From Myxococcus guangdongensis (lineage in GTDB: Bacteria; Myxococcota; Myxococcia; Myxococcales; Myxococcaceae): DNA of 64,000 nt. The position numbers and the translations under genes are program-made. Below, one piece after another: positions 42,060 through 49,910 of the stretch. Location: NCBI RefSeq assembly GCF_024198255.1, contig NZ_JAJVKW010000012.1:248001-312000 (forward strand), given 5' to 3'. How positions within the stretch are numbered: position 1 is the first letter of the stretch; every line of letters starts with the position of its first letter. The notes under the pieces are model-generated. The model did no database searches. It worked only from the letters and a program-made list of their open reading frames with translations, and was not told the origin of the DNA.

Positions 42060-42674
42060 ATGGAACGCGGCATCTGGAACACGCCCGAGGACGTCCAGCG
42101 CGAGCTGGATGCGCGGCTCGCGCTCGTGCAGCCCACCGAGCACATCCGTGGGATGCACTTCGCCGCCGTGCTCGACACCGTGCGCTTCCTGGGCGGTGAG
42201 CAGGCGGTGAAGCGCATCGTCGACGCGGGTGACATGCCCGCGGACCTGGACCCCACCGAGCTGTACCCGGTGCCGCCCTTCATGCGGCTGTTCTTCGCCG
42301 CGGCCCACCTGCTCGCGCCCCAGCTGGGCGGCTTCGAGGAGGCCATGCGCCAGATTGGCGTCCAGGGCACGCTCGCCTTCGTGCACTCCATGTTCGGCTC
42401 GGAGGTCCGCCAGCAGGTGGGCGGCGACCCGAAGCAGCTCGTCAACATGCTGCCGGAGGCCTACCGCATGGCCATCGACTTCGGTGAGCTGGTGGTGGAG
42501 TGGACGAGCGCCCGCGCGGGCCGCATCCACATGCGCCGCATCTTCACTCCCGTCGCCTACAACGAGGGCATGCTCGAGGGCGCGCTCCAGGCCGTCGGCG
42601 CCCAGGACATCCAGGTGCGGGGCCGCCAGACGTCGCTGCTCGACAGCGAGTACTCCCTCTCCTGGGACGACTGA
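42060..42674 (+). CDS. TIGR02265 family (Myxococcales paralogous) protein
   Basis: A 204-residue cytoplasmic protein with GGAGG nine bases ahead of its ATG. Features of the myxobacterial TIGR02265/DUF2378 family are visible: the RGMHFAAVLDTVR block, the YPVPPFMRLFFAAAHLLAP stretch, and the conserved end with GALQAVGAQDIQVRGR. The family is greatly expanded in myxobacteria and its function is unknown. It ends one base from the convergent Memo gene. Confidence 0.85.
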   Translation: MERGIWNTPEDVQRELDARLALVQPTEHIRGMHFAAVLDTVRFLGGEQAVKRIVDAGDMPADLDPTELYPVPPFMRLFFAAAHLLAPQLGGFEEAMRQIGVQGTLAFVHSMFGSEVRQQVGGDPKQLVNMLPEAYRMAIDFGELVVEWTSARAGRIHMRRIFTPVAYNEGMLEGALQAVGAQDIQVRGRQTSLLDSEYSLSWDD

Positions 42675-42675
42675 C

Positions 42676-43464
42676 TCACGGCGCGTCCAAGACGAAGGCG
42701 CCGTAGCCCACCACGCCTTCGTGCGCGCCAAACGCATCCCCGGAGCTGCGCAGCGCCACCAGCCGGGGCCGCAGCTCCCGTCGCTTCGCCACCCGCAACA
42801 GCCCGTTGATGGCCTCCGAGCCACACGCGCTCCCCGCGTCCAGCGGCTCCTCCAAGGACAGCACCCGCGCCGCCGTCACCTGGTCCGCGCGCGCGGCCTG
42901 CTCGTAGGACAGGTGGTGGGACAGGTCCGAGGTGATGACGGGCAGCACGTCCTCGTCCCACAGCGCCTCCAGCACCTGGGCCACCGCGTCCGACGCGCCC
43001 CGGCCCACCACCAGGGGCAGCACCGTGAAGTGCTCCAGCATTCGCTGCAGGAAGGGCAGCTGCACCTCCAGCCCATGCTCCGCCTCGTGCGCCCCCGTCG
43101 ACGCCGTCACCTGGGGCAGTCGCCGGGCCCGCTCGCGCAGCCCCTCGTCGAGCCGCACGTCTCCCAGGGGCGTGCACAGCAAATCCACCTCCGGATACGC
43201 CACGCCCCGCAGGGGCACGAAGTGGCTGGGGCCCAAGAGCAGCACCCGCGTGCGCGCCGCGCGTCGCGCCCACAGCGTGGCGTAGGCCGCCGCCGCCACC
43301 CCGCCGGAATAGACATACGCGGCATGGGGGACGATGAGCGCCGCGGGCGGCGTGTCCCCCGGCACACGCGCCTGCTCCAGCCACGTGTCCAACTGGGTGG
43401 ACAGCGTGGAGGGCTGGGCCGGATAGAAGGAACCCGCGACCGCGGGCGTGCGCACTCGAGGCAT
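42676..43464 (-). CDS. Memo-family protein (AmmeMemoRadiSam B type)
   Basis: A 262-residue protein of the MEMO1/MJ0403 family, related in fold to class III extradiol dioxygenases. Signature blocks: RTPAVAGSFYP (5-15), PHAAYVYSG with His47, LGPSHF with His81, EHGLEVQLPF, SDLSHH with His183/184, and Cys214 in GSACGSEAI. These match the metal-binding residues of human MEMO1. Bacterial members often neighbour AmmeMemoRadiSam A and radical SAM genes; neither is seen here. ATG 43462-43464 is chosen for its GGGAGGGG site. Activity is unknown; the family has been linked to redox and copper chemistry. Confidence 0.87.
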   Translation of the reverse strand: MPRVRTPAVAGSFYPAQPSTLSTQLDTWLEQARVPGDTPPAALIVPHAAYVYSGGVAAAAYATLWARRAARTRVLLLGPSHFVPLRGVAYPEVDLLCTPLGDVRLDEGLRERARRLPQVTASTGAHEAEHGLEVQLPFLQRMLEHFTVLPLVVGRGASDAVAQVLEALWDEDVLPVITSDLSHHLSYEQAARADQVTAARVLSLEEPLDAGSACGSEAINGLLRVAKRRELRPRLVALRSSGDAFGAHEGVVGYGAFVLDAP

Positions 43465-44056
43465 GGTCCCCTCCCGACGCGAACGGGGCACCTGCTGGAA
43501 TCCTAAAGAAGCACGGCAACGCCAGTCATGCCAATCATTGCAAGACTGTTCGCTTGTGGGATGAGCGGGTCCCACCTCCGCGCGTCCGCCATCGCCTCGG
43601 GCCTGACAAGGGATTGATTTCGCCGGGGCGCGCGGGTGGCTCGGTGATTGCTATCCAACGCTTCGTGCCGTGCACTCCTCCCGGGCGGTCAGGGCCGCCT
43701 GGTGCGCGGGACTTCGCGAATGGGAAGGCCGGCCGGGACCCATGACTCCTCCACCCGGTCGCGCCTTCTCGTCCGCGGGCTCGTCGCGTGACACGCGTGC
43801 GCTGACGCCGTGTCTCAGCGATGTCTCACGCCGGGCCCCGCTGCCGTGTGCCCACCTTGGGAGACACCGGCCAAAGCCCCGTTCTCCGGGCTCCCCGGCC
43901 ACTTGTCGTACGGTGCGACGCGAATTCTCAAGGAGTGGTGATGTGATAGCCGACACATGAAGAACGAAAAAAGGATGCACGCTTTCGTGCATTGACTAGA
44001 AGGGGCCGCCGAGCGCCCGGGAATGACCGCGGGCTAGCGCAACGGAGGGACGCTTC
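43465..44056. other. Intergenic region between the Memo gene and an outer-membrane protein gene
   Basis: Nearly 600 bp without a convincing gene. It holds an inverted repeat GTGGGA/TCCCAC at 43556-43575 near the Memo promoter side, and an AT-rich patch with a perfect hairpin at 43975-43992 (listed separately). Short open frames here lack start signals. Confidence 0.45.
43975..43992 (+). promoter_or_regulatory. Perfect hairpin/dyad upstream of an outer-membrane protein gene
   Basis: ATGCACG (43975-43981) and CGTGCAT (43986-43992) pair perfectly over the loop CTTT, in an AT-rich patch 65 bases upstream of the gene at 44057. It could be an operator or a mRNA-leader hairpin. No T-run follows, so it is unlikely to be a terminator. 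Confidence 0.4.
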
Positions 44057-44620
44057 ATGAAGGCAAATCAGTGGCAGGCGATGGCCGTGGCGGCAGGGTT
44101 GATGGTGGCGTCGACGGCGAGCGCGCAGGAGACGGGTGGCGGTTCGGGGAGCTTCGGCAGCGCCGGGCAGATTGTCGTCAGCTCGGATGCGTACGGGAAC
44201 CTGGGCTACACGACGGAGGGTGCGGGGTACGGCTACTTCCACCTCGCGCCGAGCGCCGATTACTTCCTCAAGGGGAACCTCTCCGTCGGCGCCAACGTGC
44301 AGCTGCGCGTGCTCTTCGGTGAGGGAGACACGCTGGCCGCCTTCGGTATCGGCGGGCGCGTGGGCTACAACATCCCGCTGGCGGAGAAGATCTCCGTGTG
44401 GCCGAAGGCCGGCGTCACGCTGTTCGTCGGTGACGACATCATCGCCGCGCAGGACGGGACGGGCGCTGCGTCCACCGTCATCCTGGATGGCTACGCGCCG
44501 TTCCTGTTCCACGTCACCAACCACTTCTTCGTCGGCGGGGGCCCCCGTCTGGCCATCGGCCTGGGCGACGACGTGGACGTGACGTTCGGCGTGTCCACGA
44601 CCATCGGCGGCTACTTCTAG
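44057..44620 (+). CDS. Small outer-membrane beta-barrel protein
   Basis: A 187-residue protein with a clean signal peptide (cleavage expected after ASTASA, about residue 23), then a Gly/Ser-rich segment, and a series of alternating strands (YGYFHLAPSADYF, LSVGANVQLRVLFG, FFVGGGPRLAIGLG) ending in TTIGGYF, a C-terminal aromatic typical of proteins inserted by the BAM machinery. Length fits an eight-stranded OmpA/OmpW-like barrel. No specific function can be assigned. It converges on the lipoprotein gene across a shared stem-loop. Confidence 0.8.
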   Translation: MKANQWQAMAVAAGLMVASTASAQETGGGSGSFGSAGQIVVSSDAYGNLGYTTEGAGYGYFHLAPSADYFLKGNLSVGANVQLRVLFGEGDTLAAFGIGGRVGYNIPLAEKISVWPKAGVTLFVGDDIIAAQDGTGAASTVILDGYAPFLFHVTNHFFVGGGPRLAIGLGDDVDVTFGVSTTIGGYF

Positions 44621-44642
44621 GCCGTAGGTCATCGGTAGGACC

Positions 44643-44692
44643 CACGAGCCCCGCGCACGGTTGGACGTCTCCACCGCGCGTCGGGGCTCGTG
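44643..44692. terminator. Bidirectional terminator between convergent genes
   Basis: An 11-bp perfect stem: CACGAGCCCCG (44643-44653) pairs with CGGGGCTCGTG (44682-44692), enclosing a 28-base region. It lies centrally in the 76 bp between two convergent genes, so it can serve both. Confidence 0.6.
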
Positions 44693-44696
44693 TCGT

Positions 44697-45509
44697 TCAA
44701 GGGGACGCCACCTCCACCCAGCCGCCCGCGGCCGACGCGCCCGGCTCGTGCACCAGGCGCAGCCCCAGCTGCAGTGAGCGCGAGCCCGTCGCCGGCGCAT
44801 GGAGCAGCAGCACCGAGGCCGTCTCCTCCAGCACCCGTCGAGACACCGGGCGCGTCGCGTCGTCCCGGCCACCCCGCAGCTCGCGCCAGTCCTTCAGCCC
44901 CCAGCCCACCACGCGCCCGTCCCGCACCCGCACCGTCACATCCGCCCACGCGCTGCCACCCACCGGGACGCGCACCGGCGCGAGCAGCTTCTTCAGGCCC
45001 TCCACCACGGCGCCGGGCTCGGGCGTGCCGGCCTCGCGTCGACCCGGGGCGCTCCTCGCTCCTGGCGGACGCTCACCGGGGAGCATGAGGGGCGGCTCCA
45101 CCCGCCACGAAGAGGCCCCGCGCTCGAGCGTCAGCACCACCTCCCCCGGCGGCTGTCGCGTGGTGGACAGAAGTCTCATGGCCACCTGCCGTTGCAGCTC
45201 CGCGGCGTCCACGGCGCGGCCCGCGCGTCCGCCGCGCTCCTGGGACTGGTAGCCCACCAGCGTCAGCGCGCCCTGCTCGGACCAGAAGGTGAGCTCCAGC
45301 TTGGAGCCGACCTCGCGCACGGTGCCAGCCAGCGCCGCCACGCGCGCGGCGACCTGCCGCGCCTCATGAAGTCGGGCCGCGTCGTGTTCGACGTGCACGT
45401 CGGGTCGCCCCGAGCCTCCCGTGCCGCCTCCCGCGCACGCGAGCCCGAGCGCGAGGAGGAGCGCGGCGCCCGCGCGTGTGCAACTCCGGAGTCGGAGATG
45501 GATGGCCAT
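44697..45509 (-). CDS. Uncharacterised lipoprotein
   Basis: A 270-residue protein starting at ATG 45507-45509 behind GGGGGAAG. The lipobox LGLAC places the acylated Cys at residue 25, followed by a Gly-rich linker. An alpha-helical part (about 45-70) precedes mixed strands with TFWSEQGALTLVGY and a central Pro/Gly/Arg-rich linker (about 145-170). No family is recognised. It is likely anchored to the inner leaflet of the outer membrane, given the absence of an obvious retention residue after the Cys. Confidence 0.7.
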   Translation of the reverse strand: MAIHLRLRSCTRAGAALLLALGLACAGGGTGGSGRPDVHVEHDAARLHEARQVAARVAALAGTVREVGSKLELTFWSEQGALTLVGYQSQERGGRAGRAVDAAELQRQVAMRLLSTTRQPPGEVVLTLERGASSWRVEPPLMLPGERPPGARSAPGRREAGTPEPGAVVEGLKKLLAPVRVPVGGSAWADVTVRVRDGRVVGWGLKDWRELRGGRDDATRPVSRRVLEETASVLLLHAPATGSRSLQLGLRLVHEPGASAAGGWVEVASP

Positions 45510-45655
45510 GTGCTTCCCCCTGCCGGGCGCGATGCACCCGGGTGTCCTGGCACGGCGTCGTGGCGGCGGGACGACAGGAATTCCCGTGGGAGGAGGACGC
45601 ACGCGGTGCGTGAATCCTGAGCGCTCGCGACTCGCGGACGGGACGTCTGTTCAAT

Positions 45656-45679
45656 CGGACACGCGCGGGCCGGTGTCCG
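45656..45679 (-). terminator. Candidate terminator of the proline dehydrogenase operon
   Basis: CGGACAC (45656-45662) pairs with GTGTCCG (45673-45679), a seven-base-pair stem with a 10-base loop, directly after the proline dehydrogenase stop on the minus strand. Confidence 0.5.
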
Positions 45680-45681
45680 CT

Positions 45682-46620
45682 TCAACCTCGCGCGAGGCTC
45701 TTCAGTACGAAGGCTAGGTTCGCGGGGCGCTCGGCCATGCGGCGCATGAGATAGGGATACCAGTGGCGACCGTATGGGACATACACGCGCACCGGATGTC
45801 CCTGGTCCGCCAGCTGGCGTTGCAGGTCCTGGCGGATGCCATGGAGCATCTGGAATTCGAACGCATCGCGAGGCAACCCGCGCCGCGCGGCGTGCTCCAG
45901 CGTCGCGTCAATCATCCGCTCATCGTGCGTGGCGATGCCGTGATACACGCCGCTGTCGAGCAGCACCTTCATGCACCGCACGAAGCTCGCGTCCACGTCC
46001 GCCTTGTCTGGATAGGCGATGGCCTCGCTCTCCAGATAGGCGCCCTTGCACAGACGGATGCGCACCCGCTCGGCGCACAGCGCGCGGGCGTCCGCCTCCG
46101 TACGCCTCAAGCAGCTCTGCAGCACCGCGCCCACGTGCGGCTCACCGAACTCGGCGTGGAGCTTGCGCACGATGTCCAAGGTGACCTGCGTCACCGCGCC
46201 GTGCTCCATGTCGATGCGCACGAAGCAGCCGCGTGACGCCGCGTCCGCCACCACCTGTCGCGCGTTCTCCAGCGCCAGCGCCTCATCCAGCAGCAGCCCG
46301 CACTGCGTCAGCTTCAGCGACACGTTGGCCCGCACCCCCGTCTGGTCGATGCGCGCGAGCAGCCGGCGGTACTCGCGCACCTCCTCGCGCGTCTCCGCCG
46401 CGTCCTTCACCGCCTCGTTGAGGTGGTCGAAGGAGGCCCGCAGCCCCTTCGCGGTGAGCGCCTTCACCGCGTCCATCGCCTCGTCGAGCGTCTCGCCCGC
46501 GACGAAGCGCCGCGACAGCTTCTTCAGCGGGGGCAGCCGCGTGGCCCAGTCCTTCAGGCCCGTCTGCCGCGACAGGAACATCAGCGCTCCGCGAGACCAC
46601 TGTTCGGCGATGGCGCTCAT
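45682..46620 (-). CDS. Proline dehydrogenase
   Basis: A 312-residue FAD enzyme that oxidises proline to pyrroline-5-carboxylate, the size of stand-alone proline dehydrogenases. The TIM-barrel landmarks are SLKLTQCG, FVRIDMEHGAVTQ, LCKGAYLESEAIAY, IATHDE and FEFQMLHGIR, and the C-terminal VYVPYG.HWYPYLMRRMAERP block carries the substrate-binding Tyr and two Arg. No second (P5C dehydrogenase) domain is present. Start ATG 46618-46620 overlaps the alpha/beta hydrolase stop by four bases, linking it to an operon with an acyltransferase. Confidence 0.93.
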   Translation of the reverse strand: MSAIAEQWSRGALMFLSRQTGLKDWATRLPPLKKLSRRFVAGETLDEAMDAVKALTAKGLRASFDHLNEAVKDAAETREEVREYRRLLARIDQTGVRANVSLKLTQCGLLLDEALALENARQVVADAASRGCFVRIDMEHGAVTQVTLDIVRKLHAEFGEPHVGAVLQSCLRRTEADARALCAERVRIRLCKGAYLESEAIAYPDKADVDASFVRCMKVLLDSGVYHGIATHDERMIDATLEHAARRGLPRDAFEFQMLHGIRQDLQRQLADQGHPVRVYVPYGRHWYPYLMRRMAERPANLAFVLKSLARG

Positions 46621-47513
46621 CCACGCAGCTCCCGGGGGGCGACCCCATACTCCTCGAGGAAGGCCCCCACGAGGGCGTTGAACGCCTCCGGGTGGCTCAT
46701 GTACGGCAGATGGCTCGCGTCGCGCAGCAGCTCCAGCCGCGCTCCGGGGATGTGCTGGGCCACGTCCACCGCGGCCTCGGGCGGCACCAGCAAGTCCCTG
46801 CCGCCCTGGATGACGAGCGTGGGCACGCGCAGCTCGTGCAGCCGGGGATGGAAGTCCGCGGCCAGCACGTCCCGCAGTCGACGCAAGAGCTCCAGGGGCG
46901 TCAGCCTCCGCGCCTCGCGCACGATTTCCGCGCGCCCCTCCGGCGGCAGTCGCGCGCCACCCAGCACCCGCGCCACCATGGGCGCCACCAGGTAGGCGAG
47001 GGGACGCGGCGCGCGGACCAGCGTCGACAGTGACACCGCCAGCCGCCTCACCCGTCGCACGCTGGCCACGGGGGAGATGAGCACGAGCGCCCGCACCCGC
47101 TCCGGATGCGCCAGCGCGAAGGCGATGGAGAGCAGGCTCCCATAGGACGAACCCACCAACGCGAAGCGCTCTGGCAGCCGCGCCTCGACGTGGTCCAGCA
47201 CGGCCAGGTTCCACGCGAGCGGCGTGTGCGTGGCCGGTGTGTGCAGGGGCGGCGTCCACAACAGCAGACGGAACAGGCGCGACAGCGGCTCCATCGGCGC
47301 GAAGGAGCGGCCACTGGCGCCCAGGCCCGGCAGACACACCACGGTGCGCGACGCGTCCGTGTCGCCGTCGGGAAAGGTGAACAACCGCACCGGCGTGCCC
47401 TTCACCGGGCGCTCCTCGCACACCAGGCGCTCGTAGCCGGAGGGGATGTCCTCCACATCGGGGACGAGGGGGGCTGCGCGACGACGCTCCAGCGAGGAGG
47501 AGGGCTCAAGCAT
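46617..47513 (-). CDS. Alpha/beta-fold hydrolase
   Basis: A 298-residue hydrolase without a signal peptide. The nucleophile elbow is GSSYGS, the acid lies in GGRDLLVPP and the base in RDASHLPYMSHPEAFN, the usual order and spacing; the oxyanion-hole region reads CLPGLGASG. The natural substrate is not evident. The last four bases overlap the proline dehydrogenase start, and the first eight overlap the end of the acyltransferase gene, so the three are one transcription unit. Confidence 0.87.
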   Translation of the reverse strand: MLEPSSSLERRRAAPLVPDVEDIPSGYERLVCEERPVKGTPVRLFTFPDGDTDASRTVVCLPGLGASGRSFAPMEPLSRLFRLLLWTPPLHTPATHTPLAWNLAVLDHVEARLPERFALVGSSYGSLLSIAFALAHPERVRALVLISPVASVRRVRRLAVSLSTLVRAPRPLAYLVAPMVARVLGGARLPPEGRAEIVREARRLTPLELLRRLRDVLAADFHPRLHELRVPTLVIQGGRDLLVPPEAAVDVAQHIPGARLELLRDASHLPYMSHPEAFNALVGAFLEEYGVAPRELRG

Positions 47514-48261
47514 GGCGGGCCTTCACCATCAACCGGTGCACGCTCGTGGCCACCCGGTCGCGAAACGCACGCAGGCGGGACTCGGACGCTCCGGCCGGCG
47601 GCGGCATGTGCGGGCTTCCCAACGCGAAGGTGAGCCGCACCGGGAAGGGCAGCGGTCCCAACCCCACGAGCAGGGGCACGCGGTACTTCTCCTCGTCGGT
47701 GAGGCGCACGCCCAGCCTCGCCTCTCCCGGAGGGAACAGGAACGTGTCATCCACCCCGAAGCCCGCGAAGGGCACCACCGGCACCCCCGCGTGCGCCGCC
47801 ACCTGCGCGAAGCCCAGGGCCCGCTCCCACCGGAGCTGGTAGCGGCCTCGGGGACGCTTGAAGACCTCGCGCGCGCCGCCGGGGTAGCACACCACCAGCG
47901 CCCCTCCCTTCAGCGCCGCCAGCGCGTTGTCCTTCGTCCCCTCCACCCCGCCCAGCCACGGCAACACCGTGCGGAGGACGGGGACGCGGAAGAAGCCGCG
48001 CTCGGCCAGCCCCAGCGCCCAGCGTCCCGTCGCCCGGTGCAGCAGGTGGAAGAAGGCCGGTGTCTCGTAACCCCAGACGCCATGGTTGCCCACCAGCAAC
48101 ACGGGGCCCTGGGCGGGGATGTGCTCGGCCCCCACCAGTCGGGCGCGATGGTAGCGCGCGGACAGCGCCGCACCCCGCTCGGCGAGGTGGAACACGGCCC
48201 TGCGCACGGTGGCGAGCGAGGCTTCCACGGAGGAGACATCATGGAGACGCCCGAGCGCCAC
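47506..48261 (-). CDS. Lysophospholipid/diacylglycerol acyltransferase-type protein
   Basis: About 251 residues from a GTG at 48259-48261; the frame stays open upstream to a TTG at 48381 and the start is uncertain because no good ribosome site is visible. The acyltransferase motif is GNHGVWGYE, a variant of the NHxxxxD/E box, and the downstream CYPGGAREVFK matches the glycerol-phosphate-binding block of PlsC/DAGAT-like enzymes. No clear membrane helix is present beyond moderately hydrophobic stretches. It probably transfers an acyl chain to a glycerolipid. It overlaps the following hydrolase gene by eight bases. Confidence 0.75.
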   Translation of the reverse strand: MALGRLHDVSSVEASLATVRRAVFHLAERGAALSARYHRARLVGAEHIPAQGPVLLVGNHGVWGYETPAFFHLLHRATGRWALGLAERGFFRVPVLRTVLPWLGGVEGTKDNALAALKGGALVVCYPGGAREVFKRPRGRYQLRWERALGFAQVAAHAGVPVVPFAGFGVDDTFLFPPGEARLGVRLTDEEKYRVPLLVGLGPLPFPVRLTFALGSPHMPPPAGASESRLRAFRDRVATSVHRLMVKARHA

Positions 48262-48551
48262 GTCAGCCGGACCGGCCGGGCAACCGGGCCCCTGGACTCC
48301 ATGTCCGTAGGTCCCAAACCCACGCACCGTCCTTGGGGGGGATGACCCGGGCCCACCCCCCAGGTTGCTTTGAGTAGGCAACGCTTGGCGTCGACCCCCA
48401 TGGGCTTTCAGCCCCGGGATACGGCACGATTCCAGGGGGGTGTTTCACCCCTGTCGAACGTTCGCTCCACCCCTTCGTTTGAGTTTCGATAATGTGAGGA
48501 TGAAGCCCGCCTTTGGTTGTCTGCCTGCCGCGTCGTGCAGATGGTTCAGGG

Positions 48552-49049
48552 ATGGGAGGCCCTTTCGACATCCTCGTCGAGCAGCACCGGGAGCTCGAGG
48601 AGCGCTTCGAGCACCTGGGAGCGGGTGACGATGAGTCTGGGTCATCCGGGGTCGTGCGGGAGCTGGTGGCGCTGTTGCGACACCACCTGTGGCTGGAGGA
48701 GCGCTGTCTTCAGCCCTGGGTGACCCGGGTGGAGGGGCGTGCCCGGGGTCGGCAGCAGGCCGGGGACCGGCAGGCCATGCATGAGCTGTTGGATGAGATG
48801 GAGGAGCATCCTCCCGACAGCGCGGAATGGCAGGCCCGCTTCCTCACGCTCGAGGACCTGTGGGTCGCGCATCTCCAAGAAGTGGAGTCCTCATTGCTGC
48901 CCCGGCTCACGTCGGTGATGGATCCACGCGAGCAACAGGCGCTCGCCCAGGAGCTGTCCCGGAGCCGACGGGACATGGGCTCCGAGGCCTCCGAGGCCTG
49001 TTTCTCGGGCTCCGGACCCCTCCTGGATGACCTGCGCTGGGAGGGTTGA
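48552..49049 (+). CDS. Hemerythrin-like (HHE) protein
   Basis: A 165-residue, mostly alpha-helical protein. DILVEQHRELEERFEHL near the N-terminus, LRHHLWLEERCLQPW in the second helix, HELLDEMEEHPPDS in the third and WVAHLQEVESSLLPRL in the fourth give the His/Glu pattern of a hemerythrin-type di-iron four-helix bundle. Such proteins bind oxygen or nitric oxide or sense iron. The C-terminal 40 residues are polar and unrelated. ATG 48552 is chosen because the first His helix follows it closely; the ribosome site is weak. Confidence 0.75.
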   Translation: MGGPFDILVEQHRELEERFEHLGAGDDESGSSGVVRELVALLRHHLWLEERCLQPWVTRVEGRARGRQQAGDRQAMHELLDEMEEHPPDSAEWQARFLTLEDLWVAHLQEVESSLLPRLTSVMDPREQQALAQELSRSRRDMGSEASEACFSGSGPLLDDLRWEG

Positions 49050-49138
49050 GCGCCGTTCCCGCCTCACTGGAATGGGACCCGACCTGGGACGGCGGGGGGG
49101 GTGATACGTCCTTCAGTCACACCTTTTATCGCTTCCTT

Positions 49139-49167
49139 TAGACAAATCCTAAATTGGAAGGTATGGG
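49139..49167 (+). promoter_or_regulatory. Possible sigma-70-type promoter
   Basis: TAGACA (49139-49144) lies 17 bases from TATGGG (49162-49167) in the unusually AT-rich stretch ahead of the gene at 49243. The -35 box matches TTGACA at five of six positions; the -10 match is poor. Confidence 0.3.
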
Positions 49168-49242
49168 TATGGACGGCTTCACAAATCAACTCCCCCTTCC
49201 AGACCTTCAACACCCAGACTAGCCAAGACGAGGATTGAACGA

Positions 49243-49779
49243 ATGTCCGTGGATAAAGCGTTTCGGGACATGATCCGTAACGAAATCGAGGTCCAGCTCA
49301 AGCCGCTGCGCGACGTGGTCTCCCGCCTGGAGTCCGGTACGGCGGATCTGGATGCGCTGCGCAACGTGGCGGAGCGACTGGCCCCCCTGGCCGAGGTGGT
49401 GGGCCCCCTGTTCGGCGCCCAGCTGCCCGCGGCGAAGGCCGGCCGCAAGCCCGTGGGTCGCCCGGCGACGGCGGCGCGCAGCGCGGTGAGCGTGGCGGCC
49501 CCCAGCAGCGCGGGTGGCAAGCGCCGGGGCCGCAAGCCCGCGGTCGCGACGGCGGATGGCTCGCGCGCGTGCGCCATCGTCGGCTGCGGCAAGCCCAGCC
49601 GGACCAAGGGCTACTGCGCGGCGCACTACCAGAAGCTGCGCATGCTGGAGAAGACCAACCGTCGCCCCTCCGCGTGGGTGGATTACGCCCCCGCTGACAG
49701 CGTCGAGGACATCAAGCTTCCGCGTGGCCGCGCCGCGTCGAAGGCCCTGGCAGCAGCAGCGCAAGCCGCGAACGGTTAA
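49243..49779 (+). CDS. AT-hook and zinc-knuckle DNA-binding-type protein
   Basis: A 178-residue basic protein. Residues 1-55 are a predicted coiled coil (FRDMIRNEIEVQLKPLRDVV). Two AT-hook-like sites follow, GRKPVGRP (about 67-74) and KRRGRKP (about 93-99). A compact Cys-x4-Cys-x8-Cys-x2-His motif, in CAIVGCGKPSRTKGYCAAH, looks like a small zinc knuckle. The tail is Ala-rich. The combination suggests a nucleoid-associated or regulatory DNA-binding protein that oligomerises through its N-terminus. The specific function is unknown. An AT-rich promoter region precedes it and a stem-loop follows. Confidence 0.75.
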   Translation: MSVDKAFRDMIRNEIEVQLKPLRDVVSRLESGTADLDALRNVAERLAPLAEVVGPLFGAQLPAAKAGRKPVGRPATAARSAVSVAAPSSAGGKRRGRKPAVATADGSRACAIVGCGKPSRTKGYCAAHYQKLRMLEKTNRRPSAWVDYAPADSVEDIKLPRGRAASKALAAAAQAANG

Positions 49780-49790
49780 TCCGCGGCACG

Positions 49791-49808
49791 CTGCCCCGGC
49801 CCGGGCAG
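49791..49808 (+). terminator. Candidate stem-loop terminator
   Basis: CTGCCC (49791-49796) pairs with GGGCAG (49803-49808) with a six-base GC loop, 12 bases after the stop of the AT-hook protein gene. No T-run follows. Confidence 0.4.
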
Positions 49809-49910
49809 AGAGTGACCGCGCACCTTCGTCAATCCAGCTCCGTCGTCGGGAGAGGGTTCGAGGGACGCCCGTACGGGAAGTCTTGCCCGCGGGGGCTCGC
49901 AGGGGCATGA

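Noticed and set aside
43651..43992. Minus-strand 113-codon open frame upstream of the Memo gene
   Set aside because: Arg/Ser/Pro-rich, no ribosome site, and it spans the hairpin at 43975-43992; judged non-coding.
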